64,000 bases of DNA, taken from the NCBI RefSeq assembly GCF_022682495.2, contig NC_071393.1:96709010-96773009 (forward strand), written 5' to 3'. Of the stretch, positions 33,471 to 45,433 are shown one piece after another. Every line of letters begins with the position of its first letter. Position 1 is the first letter of the stretch. The position numbers and the translations under genes were made by a program. This stretch comes from Desmodus rotundus. Taxonomy: Eukaryota; Chordata; Mammalia; Chiroptera; Phyllostomidae. The notes under the pieces are model-generated. The model did not search any database and was not told the DNA's origin. It saw nothing but the letters and a program-made list of their open reading frames with translations.

Positions 33471-33910
33471 GCACACAAAGGAGGGATTTTGGGGGGATGA
33501 GTGAGATTTGATTATGTTGTTGGACTGAGGAGAAGCAGTCCTGTAGGGAGAGAGAGTCTAAATTTCAGGAGAGACAGGGGATGTCTAAAGGAGTGTGATC
33601 CCTGGGAGAAAGGGACAGGATGTTGGAGCACGTTTGTAGGGCTTGCCTTGGACTTGAGAAGGGGCCACTCGTTTTCCGAGACTGGTGGAAGGAAGCGTTA
33701 TTGGATGTGGATAACGGTCAGTGCAAGTGGGTAGGTGCGGTTCAAGAGAGCTAGTCCTGTGGGGGTCCCTTTAGAGTCGTCAATTCAAGGGTTAGGGTGA
33801 GGGCTAAAGGGGGGGGTGCGGTTTGAGGAGAGGGATGCAACTTTTTACTTAAGGAGAGTAAAAGGGTTACAGTGAGTTGAAGTGGTTGACATTTTTTGTG
33901 GTGGCACCAA

Positions 33911-34025
33911 TTTTTTTTTTTTTTTTTAGGGAAAGAGAGAGAAACATTGACCTGACTGGGAATCAAACCTGCAACCTTGGCATATCAAGATGGTACTCCA
34001 ACCAACTGAGCTACCTGGCCAGGGC
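33911..34025 (-). mobile_element. Short VES SINE
   Basis: A T17 run, the GAGAGAGA segment and the head ctacctggccagggc are all present. A TGGCAC-type duplication flanks both sides. It is shorter than full-length VES. Confidence 0.88.
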
Positions 34026-34416
34026 CTATGGCACATTCGTAAGGGCTGTGGGGGGGGGGGTCACGGTGTACTATCTCTACAGGGTGTAGCCATCTGGGAA
34101 AGAAAAAGGTGCCTCCTTATTAATTTAAACCAGATTTTTCCAAACATGTGTTAATAGTAGAAAACAATGTGGTTGAGGGATTCGAGGTAGAGAAAAATTT
34201 ATGAATTTCTGGATTTGTACCAAACTTTCAAGGAACAGTTAATTCCTATTTTATGTGACTTTTTTTCAGAAAAGTGAGAAAAGCTGCCCAAATTATGTTA
34301 TGAAACCAGTGTAATCTTGGTTCCAAAACCAATAAGGACAAACCAATGACTGAAAACAAAAATAGGCTCATCTTACCTAACATCTAGCTAGAAAAACCCT
34401 AACTAAAATATGAGCC

Positions 34417-34612
34417 GCCCTGGCCAGGCGGCTCAGTCGGTTGGAGCACCGTCCCGGACACCAGAGTGTTGCAGGTCGGATCCCCGGTCAGGGCACGTAC
34501 TAGGTTGCGGGAGGCGACTGATCGATGTTTCTCTCTTACATTGCTGTTTCACTCTCTCTCCCCCACTCTCTCTCAAATGAATGAATACATCCTCAGGCGA
34601 GGATTAAAAATA
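34417..34612 (+). mobile_element. VES SINE
   Basis: The head gccctggccaggcggctcag, the cggatccccggtcagggcac segment, a CT-rich region and a cctcaggcgaggattaaaaa end make up a full-length forward element. Confidence 0.92.
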
Positions 34613-34649
34613 TATATGTGTGAGTTAACTAACACAATTATATATTCTA

Positions 34650-35140
34650 AAAAATAAATTTTGATGAAGTAGAGTTTATCCCAGGAACTCCAAGTTGCCT
34701 CAACATCAGAAATCACCTCCTTAATAAAGGACAATTGATGAAAGAAAGCATTTGGAAAAGTCCATCACGTATTTATAGTTAAGTAATAACTTAGCAAACT
34801 AGATACAGGAGACACACCCTTAACTTGCTAAAGGTTATACAGCAAAAACTGTCATAACACTTAATGAAGAAACTTTAGGTGCATTCTCTTTAAGGTCTGG
34901 AATAAATAAGGGAATCTAACTATCCTGTACCACTTGGTATATAATAATGGACGTTCTAGACAAAGCTACTGGTGAAAAAAGAATAAGAGGCATAAGGGTT
35001 AGATTAGAGATCAAATTATTATTATGTAAAGATAATATTTTCATTTGCTTGAAAAATAAAGAGAATCAACAAACAGAGTGTTAAAACTCTTATTAAGAGA
35101 ATTCAATAAAATCATTACATACAAGATTAAGAAACCTAAG
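34650..35140 (+). mobile_element. Old L1, ORF2 3' part
   Basis: Sense L1 text includes agagtttatcccaggaactc, the caagttgcctcaacatcaga segment and tacaagattaagaaacc. It is continued by similar text after the nested SINE. No open frame survives. Confidence 0.75.
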
Positions 35141-35143
35141 AAA

Positions 35144-35252
35144 CCCTGGCTGAAAAACTCAGTGGGTTAGAGCATCATCCGGATACGCCGAGGTTGTGGG
35201 TTCAATCCTCAGTCAGGGCACTGAGTTTCTCTCTCTCTAAAAAAATCAATCA
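35144..35252 (+). mobile_element. Short VES SINE nested in L1
   Basis: The head ccctggctgaaaaactcagt, the tgggttcaatcctcagtcag segment and a caatcaataa end are present. The duplication gattaagaaacctaagaaa before it recurs, slightly shortened, at about 35480, after the adjacent L1 piece. Confidence 0.9.
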
Positions 35253-35470
35253 ATAATTTTTTTTAATTTTTATTGTTATTCAATTACAGTTCTATGCCTT
35301 TTCTCCCCATCCCTCCACCCCACCCCAGCTGAACCCACCTCCCTCCCCCACCTCCACCCTCCCCCTTGGTTTTGTCCATGTGTCCTTTATAGTAGTTCCT
35401 GTAATCCCCTCTTCCCACTGCCCCCCCCCCCGGCTATTGTTAGATTGTTCTTAACTTCAAATAAATTTTT
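35253..35470 (-). mobile_element. Young bat L1 3' fragment inserted in a VES tail
   Basis: A T-rich start, tattgttattcaattacagt, a C-rich region, then ggttttgtccatgtgtcc and the gctattgttagattgttctt segment. It lies inside the SINE's target-site duplication, so it inserted after the SINE. Confidence 0.7.
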
Positions 35471-35477
35471 AATAAAA

Positions 35478-36420
35478 AGATTAACCTAAGAAAATAAATC
35501 CATAACACTTTTCCTCACCAGCAGTAAACAACTTCTATTCACAGTAACAAAAAAGCGTATACAATATTGAGGAATGAACTTAACCAAGAATATACAAGAA
35601 ACCTATGGAGAAAATTTTAAATCTCCAATAAAGGGTGTAGGAATTAACCTGAAAAAATGGAGGGAAGTTTTATGCTCTTAGATGGAATGACTTAATATTA
35701 TACAGGAATCAGTTTTTTATGAATCAGTCTATAAATACAATAAAATTCCAATGAAAATTCCTTGTGTACTTTCCAAGAACTTGATAAACTCATTCTAAAC
35801 TTTATATGGACAAACAGGACAAAGTCAACCTTAAAAAAGAAGAGTGAGGAGCAGTGGGCTGCAAAGCACGTGAAAAGCTGAAGAAGCAGAGCAACAACAC
35901 CGTCTGGCGCAAGGGCAGACCGACACGACCTGGGACAGAAGAGGAAACCCAGAGTCACACCATGAGTAAGTACGTGGTGGGAGGCGTCACACGTCAGTGC
36001 AGAAGGGGCAGATTCAACCAGCTTACTCTAAGGAGCAAATAAAGCAGTGTGCCTGCCTGATGCCAAATAAGAAGATACACTCTAAATGACAAAAGACCTC
36101 AATATGAGAAAAAAAACTCTAAAGTTCACAGAAGAAAATATGAGAGTATCTCTGAGACCTGGGCTGGGAAAGGGACTCCTTCCGTGAAACCACGGAACCA
36201 CGAACCAGAAGGAAAAACCATGAACCAGAAGGAAAAAATGATAAATTTGATGACAGCAAAATTAAAGGGTTTTGTTCAAAAGAGGATACTATGGACAGAC
36301 AATAGGTGATAGAATGGGATAAGATATTTGTAAATCCAAAAATGATAAGGGATTCATACATAGAATACACAAGTAACTCATGAAGACCGATAAACAAAAG
36401 AAGAGACTTTTTGGTCTAGC
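35478..36420 (+). mobile_element. Old L1, 3' continuation
   Basis: Sense L1 ORF2 and 3' text includes agcagtaaacaacttctatt, the ccaatgaaaattccttgtgt segment and ggtgatagaatgggataaga. It is heavily mutated. A short ccagaaggaaaaa duplication lies near 36203-36236. Confidence 0.7.
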
Positions 36421-36649
36421 AAGTGACGAGCTTGGGAGTCTGCATTCTGTCTTAACAAGGGAGAAGCTGAACAAGTCGAAAATAACCCTTCCTCTGTATG
36501 TCAGAGAATCAGGGACTTCCACACCGCTCTGTCAGAAATGAAGAGTTCTATGAGGCAGAAAATCAGTAAGGACAGGGCCGAGTGGAACAACATCGCCCAT
36601 CTGGTGGCTGCAATTGATGTCCGTAGACGATTTCAGCTCGTAACTGAAG

Positions 36650-38245
36650 GATACACTTTCTCCCCAAATTCACACAGAGTACTCGACAAGATACACCACA
36701 TTCTGTGTGATAAAACACACCTTAACGAACTTAAAACATGGAAATGATACGATGTCTGTTCTCAGCAGGCAATGGAATTGAACTAGAAATCAGTAACAGA
36801 GACGGTCAGAAAACATGAAGACACTGGAGATCAAACAACACGTGTGACACGTGGGTCGAAGAAGATAATTTCAAGAGAAATTTAAAAATGTTTGGAACTC
36901 AATGAAAATGAAGCTGTGACTAATCAAAAACTGTGAGACAGCAAAAGCAGCACTTAGAAACGTACAGCATCGCTGCCTAAGGAGAAAAGAAGGAAGATCT
37001 AAAATGTTCGAAGCTTCCATCCTAGGAAAGTCGGAAAAGAAAAGCAAATTAAATCCAAAGTAAGCAAAAGGTAGCAGGCCCTAAAGAAAAATGGGCAGTT
37101 TATCAACAGGCAATTTATAAAACTGGTAACCTGAACAGATGTAGGAAGAGATTTATTAGGGATTAAAGTCATCAGTAATCAGAGAATTTCAAATAAAGAC
37201 AACAATGAAATCACCTTACGCCTATTAGACTGGCAAGAGTTAGAAAGCTGGAAAAAGCCACGTGCTGAAAGGTGTGTGGAGAGGCAGGCTTCTTCATGAG
37301 TTGCTGGCAGGGATGCAGAACAGGCCACCTTTCTGGAGAGCCGTTTGGCCCCACGTAGAGAGTGGATGTATGCATAGCCAAGGACCCTGTGAGTCCCTCC
37401 TCAGTGGGTTTACCACACAAGTGGTCACAGAGGCCCATCGGGGGATATGGATAGAATGTTTACGGCTGTGTCAGTTCCCAAAATGGGCAATCATAGACAA
37501 TCCATTGTCCAACTGTAGAGAGAAGGTGAGTAAAACGTGGAAGGTGCATACGATAGAATACAGCAGGATCTCGAACAACGTCATTTTGTTCAACGTTGTT
37601 TCATTGTAGTGTTGATGAGATGCTACGGAAATCTAACTCTTGTTTAGTCAGTTAGCATATGTTAAAACTTATTTTGCTATATCTTGTTTTACTCTCTCAA
37701 AGACATTGAGTTTTACTATACTACCCAGTAGTTAGAGAAGCAAGGGGTATAGCAATGTGAGTGGACCTTAAAAACAGTGCTGAGTGATAAAAGTAAGAAG
37801 CAAAATGAGATAAATAACTCAATGCCATTTACATAAATTAAAATACAGACACATACTTTTGTAATTTATTGAATATATGCATTTTAAAAATCAATTTAAA
37901 GAATGCATATGGGGGCAAGGGGAGATGAACAGGAAGGGCACAGAGGACTTTTAAGGCAGTGAGAACAATCTGTAAGATACCAACACTGATGGATACACGT
38001 CATTACACATCTGTCCAAACCCACAGAATGTACAACACTCAGGGTGAACCCTAATGTAAACTATGGACTTCAGGTGGTTACGATGTGTCGGCGCTGGTTC
38101 ATCAGTTACAACAAATGTACCCTCTGGTGGGGGTGCTGTAAATGGAGGAGGCTCTGCCTGTGTGGGAAATCTCTGTACCTTCCTTACTTAATTTTGCTGT
38201 GAACCTAAAACTGCTCAAAGAAAAATAAAGTCTTTTAAATGTTTT
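36650..38245 (+). mobile_element. Old L1, ORF2-derived part and 3' end
   Basis: Sense L1 text includes acaccacattctgtgtgata, the aatggaattgaactagaaat segment, ggaagatctaaaatg, a middle part near 37150-37360, and the end ttttgctgtgaacctaaaac, then ctgctc and an A-rich tail. No intact frame remains. Confidence 0.72.
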
Positions 38246-38347
38246 CTAAAAAGTAAAATTTGAGGAATGCATATACACGCAACTTGAAATGGTTCATAAA
38301 CCTAAATCTAGGAGCTAAGACTGTTGAATCTCTGGAAAAAAATAGGA

Positions 38348-38516
38348 GCCCTGGCCAGGTAGCTCAGTTGGTTAGAGCATCCATCATCCCATACGCCAAG
38401 GGTGTGGGGTTTGATTCCAGTCAGGGCACATGCAGGGAACAACCAATGAACGCATAAATAAGTGGAACAGCAAATCGATATTTTTCTCTCTCTCTCCCTC
38501 TCTAAAAAAAAAAGAA
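38348..38516 (+). mobile_element. VES SINE
   Basis: The head gccctggccaggtagctcag, ttagagcatccatcatccc, the tgattccagtcagggcacat segment, and an A10 tail. Confidence 0.93.
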
Positions 38517-38559
38517 GGAAGAAAAATCATCAATAAATAGGGGGAAATAAGATAAGGTA

Positions 38560-39260
38560 AAGAATATAAGATAAAGAATTTTGTGCCAGTCATCAAGTTA
38601 TTGCTTCTCAGCTCCAAATTCACCCTTCTTTGTCTGTGCTGAGATAATGGAGGTGGGCTGGGTAAACATTTCACCTGTGACTCTGGTGTGGTTGTGGCAG
38701 GAGAGGGTGTTGGAGAGACTCTGGAGGAGGAAGGCGTTTTCTCGGCCTGTTTCCCATGTCCTGCAGCCAGTTCTCCTGCCCTGGGCTCCTGCAGGCCACA
38801 GCTTTCTCCACTGCTTGGCTGTAGTTCTCCCAGCACCCAATTCTGGTAGCACACAGCACCCAGCTGTGCCCACCTGCTAGAAGCTTCCCTCAGCACTTTT
38901 CAAAGTGGTATGCCCCAACACGGCACGTGACAGTGAACTGCTGCCCCCAGAACTCCTCCGGTGACTGTGCAGCGAGTTCCAGGGTATGGCAAGTCCCCAA
39001 TACCTGAGACGGCAGATTTCTAGTATCCACCGGTGAGCCATGCCGTGCTCTTTCCAGCAGGCCTGGAGCTCCTCCTCAGGCAGGCTCCCTCAGCCCCGCC
39101 AGGATTGGCTGTCCTGCCTTTGCTATTTCTGTATTCGTCAGACTCATCTTTAACTCTTATGAGTCGACTCCCCATTACTGCAATCTTCTGTTAATAATTC
39201 TCCTGATTGGACCCTGGCTGATACTGACTTATACCCAGAATATCTGAAGGAACCTCACAA
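38560..39260. other. Unassigned stretch
   Basis: GC-moderate sequence that may be an old repeat, since a phrase ending ttggaccctggctgatac occurs near 39205-39224. A 170-codon minus frame (38384-38896) runs into the VES head and is not a gene. Confidence 0.35.
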
Positions 39261-39269
39261 CTCAATGAT

Positions 39270-39576
39270 AAATAAAACAAACATCTAAAAACAAACAAAA
39301 GATTTAAACACCCCACCAAATAAAACATATGGATGCCAGATAAGCACATAAAAAGATTTCCAGTATGATTAGTCATTAAGAATTGCAAATTAAAACCACA
39401 ATGAGATGCTACTACATCACAAAAAACACTCAAATCAAAAATATGACAATACCTACTACCATTAAGGATGCAAAGCAACTGGAACTCATATATTGTTGGT
39501 AGGAATGCAATAAAAAGTGGTTCGTTACTTTAGAATATAGTTTGGCAATTTTGTGTAAAGTAAAATGTAAACTTAT
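39270..39576 (+). mobile_element. Old L1 3' fragment
   Basis: Sense L1 text includes aaaaagatttccagtatgat, tagtcattaagaattgcaaa, the ttaaaaccacaatgagatgc segment and aactggaactcatatattgt. Confidence 0.7.
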
Positions 39577-39577
39577 G

Positions 39578-39788
39578 GCCCTGGCTGGTGTGGCTCAGTG
39601 GACTGAGTGCCAGCCTGCGAACCAAAGGGCTGCTGGTTAAATTCCCAGTCAGGGCACCTGCTTGGGTTGTAGGCCAGGCCCCCAGTAGGGGTTGTGAGAG
39701 AGGCAACCACACACAGGTGTTTCTCTCCCTCTCTTTCCCCCTCCCTTCCCCTCTCTCTGAAAATAAAGAAATAAAATATTTTAAAAAA
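39578..39788 (+). mobile_element. Full-length VES SINE, well preserved
   Basis: The head gccctggctggtgtggctca, the tgcgaaccaaagggctgctg segment, the cccccagtaggggttgtg segment, and a tctctgaaaataaagaaata tail. Duplication ACTTATG flanks it at 39571-39577 and 39792-39798. It looks among the youngest here. Confidence 0.96.
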
Positions 39789-39798
39789 TACACTTATG

Positions 39799-40190
39799 AA
39801 TATACCTCATTGTTTTAATTTGCAATTCCTTAATGACAAATGATGTTGAGCATCTTTTTATGTGTGTATTTGCTATCTGTTTATTTTCATGATGAGGTAG
39901 GTGTCTGCTGAGATGTTCTACCCATTTTTAAATTGGGTTGTTTGGTTTTTTACTGTGGACTTTTAAGAATTCTTTTTTATATTTTGGATACAAGTGCACT
40001 ATCAGATATGTGTTTTATAGATGACTTCTCTCAGGCTGTGACTTTTTCACTCTCTAACAGTGTCTTTTGTAGGACACATGTTTTTAATTTTAATAAAGTC
40101 CAACAAATTTTTTGTTTCATGATTCATGCTTTTGGTGTTACATCTAAAAATTCATTGCTAAACCCAAAAGCTACCTGATGTTGTCCTAGC
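39799..40190 (-). mobile_element. L1 fragment
   Basis: Antisense L1 text includes tgacaaatgatgttgagcat, the acccatttttaaattgggtt segment and gcttttggtgttacatctaa. Confidence 0.65.
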
Positions 40191-40266
40191 TTCCTCTGTA
40201 ACTTTTATAGTTTTGCATTTTACATGTAGGTCTAGTGAAACTGGAAATCTCGCTGTTCATACGGCC

Positions 40267-40613
40267 TGTCACTACCAGAACCAATCAGTAGAGACAAGGA
40301 TTGAGTCTGTATGGGAGCTTTATTCAGATACCTGCGATCTGAGAAGACTGCAGTTATGTGCCTCAAAAACCATCTTAACATCTCATGTTACCTTTTTCTA
40401 AGAGGAAGAAAGGGTACATAAGGGGTTTGGAAAAAAGGCTAATCAGATAAGAGTTGCAGTTTGGGGGTGATTTTCCTAGTACTCCTTTATCTGTTGGTCA
40501 ACAACTCAGATACCATGTCCATCACTTGCAGACCCCCTGGGGCACAAAGGTTGAATTTCTTGTAGACCTCCTGGAGTCATACATTCCAGTTCCTGGAACA
40601 ACAGCTTTCCACA
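40267..40613 (-). repeat. ERV 3' LTR (minus-strand provirus)
   Basis: The plus strand begins tgtcactaccagaacc and ends agctttccaca. It is matched block by block by the copy at 41962-42324. The shared polyadenylation-type segment includes gggagctttattcaga. Confidence 0.85.
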
Positions 40614-40990
40614 ACTAAAGTTGACCTCAACAAGGAGTTTTGCTTACCCTCCTTTGGCCTTCCAATAGCCCACATAATGGGGTTTACCTGATTCTCAAGC
40701 TCTTCTAGCCAGGGTTGTTTTCTTCCTTCTTCCCATGGTTTCATAAGGAACTGCCAAGTGTGCTCTGGAGGGACCTGTAGGTGGGGCTGTTGTTCTTCTG
40801 GAGAGAAAGTGATTTGAGCATGGAGTTTCAACGAAGATCTCATCCCAGAAGAGAAAGACTGTATCTCCCAGAGCACATTCTAATGGCTTCAAGAAAAATG
40901 GGCTTTCGGGCTTCTAGAAATTTCAGTTACAGTTCAGTTAGAAGTGTATTGACCATGGAATGTGTCACTTCAGTATCAATGAAAAAGGTC
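40614..40990 (-). pseudogene. ERV protease / reverse transcriptase start remnant
   Basis: Read on the minus strand, the text resembles the gammaretroviral protease followed by the pol linker. The catalytic Asp-Thr-Gly position reads Asp-Thr-Glu in a frame shifted relative to the gag end, and stops interrupt the flanking frames. The coding similarity ends abruptly at the junction with the 3' LTR. The open frame at 40577-40876 belongs to this remnant. Confidence 0.6.
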
Positions 40991-41300
40991 TACAATTTGT
41001 CCCCCCACTGTTACTTTTACCCAAGTTCTCAGACTCTGACCTCCTTTGCCCTCACTTGGGGCACTCATTTTTCCGGTGCCCTTTTCCCTTGCAGTATGAT
41101 TGCCCTGCCCCAGTAGGGGCTTGTCCTCCACTGAATTTGGTTCCCTGACAGGTTGGAGAGACCAGTTCAGGTTCATCTCCTTCTGCTCCCTCAGCCAAGT
41201 AAGGAGGAGGACCCCACAGGGCTAGAGGTGCCGTGGGGACCCTGACCATGCTCACAGCAGCCATCCTGATCTTCCTGATCCCGCTCTTCTGAGCTTCTAC
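40991..41300 (-). pseudogene. ERV gag nucleocapsid remnant
   Basis: The minus frame at 41052-41264 ends in a Cys-His zinc-knuckle-like segment in which the first Cys is replaced by Gln. A following frame leads into protease-like sequence. Only the end of gag is recognisable. Confidence 0.6.
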
Positions 41301-41961
41301 TATCTGCCACAGGCAAATTCCCTCTCTTCTGGATCATTTTCCCATTTCCTTGATCTTTGGCAAAATGACTCTAGTTGCAGTATAGTACAGTAGTTTAAAG
41401 ACCTGCTCAGCGACCAGCATTCTTCTGAGTCCGGATTATACATAAGCCAAGCAGTATTACAATAAAAAGCCATTTTCTTAGGTTCATAAGCACAGGTTTA
41501 AAGGGCTATTTCTCAGAATGGAGGCACCCCCCCATTCTACCAGACAGAGCTCTGTAATATCATACAAACAACATGCACCTTAATTCTGACTGCTATTCTT
41601 AGTTGTGACCCAGGACTACAATTCTGTCAGACAGAGCTCTATAACACCACACAAACCAGAAGTCACCTTAATTCCTGACGGCTATTGTAAGTCACAACCT
41701 GGGACTGCAGTTCTGAACCAGAAAGTGTAGTGATTCAACCAAAAGTGAAGGTGACGGGGAGTGCTGAGAATCAGAGAAGAGACCCCAAGTGAAATCACTT
41801 GGCAGGTACTAGGGAGTCTCCAAATCTGCACCCTGGTGCCCCCCAGTCCAGGCACCCAATAGGACTCCCCGTCAAATACTGAGACTTACAGGAGAATCTG
41901 GAAAGCATCCCACCAGAGTCACTAGAAAAATGAAACCAGAAAATTCAGAGTTTGTGTTTCC
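41301..41961 (-). other. ERV 5' leader / degraded gag
   Basis: Interior sequence between the nucleocapsid remnant and the 5' LTR. It holds a local imperfect duplication around 41535-41590 and 41625-41680 (sharing a cagacagagctct-type segment) and no surviving frame. Confidence 0.45.
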
Positions 41962-42324
41962 TGTCACTACCAGAAACAACAATTAGAGACAAGGATTGAA
42001 TCTTTATGGGAGCTTTATTCAGATGCTGGCAATCTGAGAGGATGGCAGTTATGTACCCTCAAAAACCAGTTTAACATCTCATCTCAAGCTGACCTTTTTC
42101 TAAGGAGAAGAAAGGGTATGTAAAGTGTTTGGAAAAAAGGTTAATTGGAGAAGAGTTGCAGTTCAGGGGCAATTTTCCTAGTACTTCTCTATCTGTTGGT
42201 CAACAACTCAGATACAATCTCCATTCCTTGCAGACTCCCTGGGGTGCAAAGGTTGAATTGCTTGTGGACCTTCTGGAGTCCTATAGGTCATGCATTCCAG
42301 TTCCTGGAATAAGAGCTTTCCACA
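41962..42324 (-). repeat. ERV 5' LTR (minus-strand provirus)
   Basis: The plus strand begins tgtcactaccagaaac and ends agctttccaca. It is slightly longer than the other LTR through small insertions, for example tcctataggtcat near 42280. The visible substitutions between LTRs indicate an old insertion. Confidence 0.85.
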
Positions 42325-42989
42325 GGCATTAATCACTTAAGCCTATTGACTAAGGCTAAAATCTTAACTCTTGAGATCCCATATCACTAGGATGAATTTT
42401 GAGTTAATTTTTTAAAAAATGGAAAGCCTATGTCTAGATTCTTTTTTCTTCTCTATGGATATGTGGTTGTTCCTTTGTCAAAGATCGGTTGACTATTACT
42501 TAATGTAAATTTTACTTCAATAAAATTGACTCAAAAATACATGCAACTAAAAAATACATAGTTTTCAAAACTATAAAAAAGTATGTACTTTAAACACAGT
42601 AGTGGGATTGCAAGGTCAATGAGAGGGTGTGTGGTTTGCCTATAAAAGAGAGTGAGTGAATGAATGAAGAGAAACAAGTAAGGAGCCTGGCACAGACCAC
42701 TGATGACAATTTTTGCAGATTAATGGCTAAACTATTCTTTCCTTCTTTGTGGGCCCCAGGCAACTTGGCTGGCTACAGAAACTACATTTCTCAGTATTAC
42801 CACCCCCTTATCTCCTCCCCTTGCTATTTGCTGCATGTGATTAAGTTCTCACCATTAGGATGTGAGTAGAAGTGACAGTATGATTTCTAATTTAATATTC
42901 TTGAAGATACTTGCTCTGTACTCTATCCTTCTTTCCTTCCTGCTCATCAGAAATGGTCACAAGTGGAGCAGTCTTAAAAGCCATGTATT

Positions 42990-45029
42990 AGGGGACTTCC
43001 AATCAAGACAGACATGTAGGTGAACATGACTCAACTCCTCACACATCCACAGCAAAAACTACAACTAAACTACAAAACAACTATCACCCAGAATCTTCAG
43101 AAAAGCAACATATGGAAGTCCAACAACCAAGGAATTAAAGAAGTCACATTCATCCAGACAGGTAAGAGGGACAGAGACATGGAGACATGGGACAGGTGGT
43201 CCCACATCCACGTGTGGTGGATAAAAATCAGGAGGGACACCTCGGGAGCAAGGGATCCCAGTCCCACACCAGACCACCCAGTCCGGGGTTCCAGTGCCAG
43301 GAAGATAAGTCCCCATAACTTGTGACTCTAAAAACCAGTGTGAGCTGGGGCAGCAGAAGAAACTGAGAGATTCTCAGGTGTTTCCTCTAAAAGGGCCCAC
43401 AATAGACTTAGGACTTACTCAGATTCACTCCCTTTGGGCTCTAGTACCAGGGAAGCAGCTGGAAGGGAACCAGTAGCATACAAGGAGAAATGAAGTGTCT
43501 GGCATCAGGGTGAGTGCTGTGGGACAGCATCCCCCTGGACAAAACTCCAGAAGCCAGGCATCAGCATTATCCCTTTTCCGAGCCCTTCCCCACACAGCCA
43601 CAGAACAGCAACGCCATATTGGAGACTCCATCAACCTGGTTCACTCAGGTTGATTACCTAAGGCTCCATACCATCCAACTTACTGGTGTGCTTTTCTACA
43701 ATAGGCTGCACTAAGACAGGGAGTCAAAGCAGCTCTGCCTAATGAATAGAAACAAATACAGGGAGGCTGCCAAAATGAGGAGATAAAGTAACATGGTCCA
43801 AATGAAAGAACGGAACAAAACTCCGGAAAAAGAACTAAACAAAATGGAGATAAGCAATCTATAAGATGCAGAGTTCAAAACACTGGCTTTTAGGATGCTC
43901 AAGTAACTCATTAGGTACTTCAACAACATAAAAAAGGCCCAGGCAGAAATGAAGCTTACACTAAGTGAAAAAAAAATTTACAGGCAACCAACAATGGAGT
44001 GGGTGAAGCTGAGAATCAAGTCAATGATTTGGAACATAAGAAAGAAAAAAATTCAATCAGAACAGCAAGAAGAAAAAAGAATTTAAAAAATGAGGATAGT
44101 TTAAGGAGCCTCTGGGACAACTTCAAATGTATCAACATTCAATTCATAGGGGTGCCAGAAGAAGAGGAAGAGCAAGAAATGGCAAACTTATTTGAAAACA
44201 AAATGAAAGAAAACTACCTAATTTGGTGAAGGAAATAGACATGCAAGTCCAGGAAGCACAGAGAGTCCCAAACAAGATGGATACAAAGAGGACCACACAA
44301 AGAACATCATCATTAAAATGCCAAAGGTTAAAGATAAAGAGAGAATCTTAAAAGCAAGCAAGAGAAAAGCAGAGAGTTACCTACAAAGGAGTTCCCATAA
44401 GACTGTTTCCATAAGCTGATTTCTCAAAAGAAACTTTGCAGGCAAGAAGGGGCTGGCAAGAAGTATTCAAAGTGATGAAAAGCAAGGACCTGTAACCAAG
44501 ATTACTCTATCCAGCAAACTGTCATTTAGATTGGAAGGGCAGATAAAGAGCTTCCCAGACAAAGTAAAGCTAAAGGAGTTCGTTATCACCAAGGCATTAT
44601 TACATGAAATATTAAAGGGACTTATTTAAGAAAGAAAAGAAGATAAAAACTGTGAACATAAAATGGCAATAAATTCACAACTATCAACAACTGAATCTAA
44701 AAAAGCAAACTAAGCAAACAACTAGAACAGAAACAGAATCATAGATATGGAGATCGTTTGGGGGCTTATCAGCTGGGAGGGGAAAGGGGGTGAATGGGGG
44801 AAAAGGTGCAGGGATTAAGAAGTACAAATTGGTAGGTACAAAATAGATAGTGGGATGTAAAGTACAGTAGGAAATGGAGTAGCCAAAGAACTTATATGTT
44901 TGACTCATGGACATGAACTTGGGGGCAGGGGGATTGCCAGAGGGAATGGGGTGTCCCAGGTAGTGTGGGGCAATGAGGTAAAAATTAGGACAACTGTAAT
45001 AGCATAATCAATAAAAAATATTTAAAAAG
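42990..45029 (+). mobile_element. HAL1 (half-L1) element, plus strand
   Basis: This element of about 2.04 kb has an L1-like 5' region, an ORF1-like coding stretch at about 43990-44620, a 3' UTR and a short A-rich end, without any ORF2/reverse transcriptase part. Duplication ATGTATT lies at 42983-42989 and 45030-45036. The longest surviving ORF1 piece is 43999-44229, followed by stops and frameshifts. HAL1 elements are L1 derivatives that keep ORF1 only and are moved by L1 machinery. A second copy lies inverted at 46995-49071. Confidence 0.8.
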
Positions 45030-45212
45030 ATGTATTGAAGATAGTGGAGCTGCCTTGCTTGTCTGGGTTGCTGCCTGTCTTCGATGAGCAGATGGTCACA
45101 TTGGAGAAGTCAGACCATCTTCCTGGAAGGAGAGACGGCATCAGTGCCTGTGGGAATGGCCAGAGTGCGGATAAACTGGGGCTGAGTGAGATCAAGAATT
45201 GTTCCTACCTGA

Positions 45213-45417
45213 GCCATGACTGGTGTGGCTCAGTTGGTTGGGCTTTGTCCCGTGCAGTGAAAGGTCACTGGTTCAATTTCCAGCCAGGCCACATGCCTGG
45301 TTGCAGGTTTGGTCCCTGGACAGTGTGCGTACGAGAGGCAACGGAGCGATGTTTCTCTCTCTCTTTTTTTCCTCCTTTCCCCTCTCTCTGAAAATAAATA
45401 AATAAAATCTTTTAAAA
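45213..45417 (+). mobile_element. Full-length VES SINE
   Basis: The head gccatgactggtgtggctca, the gtccctggacagtgtgcgta segment and a tctctgaaaataaataaata tail. The duplication of about 16 bases starting aattgttcct is at 45197 and 45418. Confidence 0.95.
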
Positions 45418-45433
45418 AATTGTTCCTCCCTGG

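Larger units (their letters stand above)
40267..42324 (-). mobile_element. Internally deleted class I ERV provirus with two LTRs
   Basis: Two LTR copies lie in the same orientation and share long near-identical blocks (40267-40613 and 41962-42324). They bound about 1.35 kb of interior read on the minus strand, where order is 5' LTR (right), gag end, protease, start of reverse transcriptase, 3' LTR (left). Both LTRs have TG/CA-type ends and near-matching GGCC/GGCA flanks. The interior lacks most of gag, most of pol and all of env, so one large deletion joins pol to the 3' LTR. No recognisable tRNA primer-binding site follows the 5' LTR. Zinc-knuckle and protease features point to the gammaretrovirus-like group. 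All frames are broken and it cannot encode a functional virus. Confidence 0.85.

Noticed and set aside
38105..38135. Second CTCF-like motif (ccctctggtggg)
   Set aside because: It lies in the 3' end of an old L1 and has a mismatch in the core.
38384..38896. 170-codon minus-strand frame
   Set aside because: It starts in unassigned DNA and runs through a VES SINE; no domain was seen.
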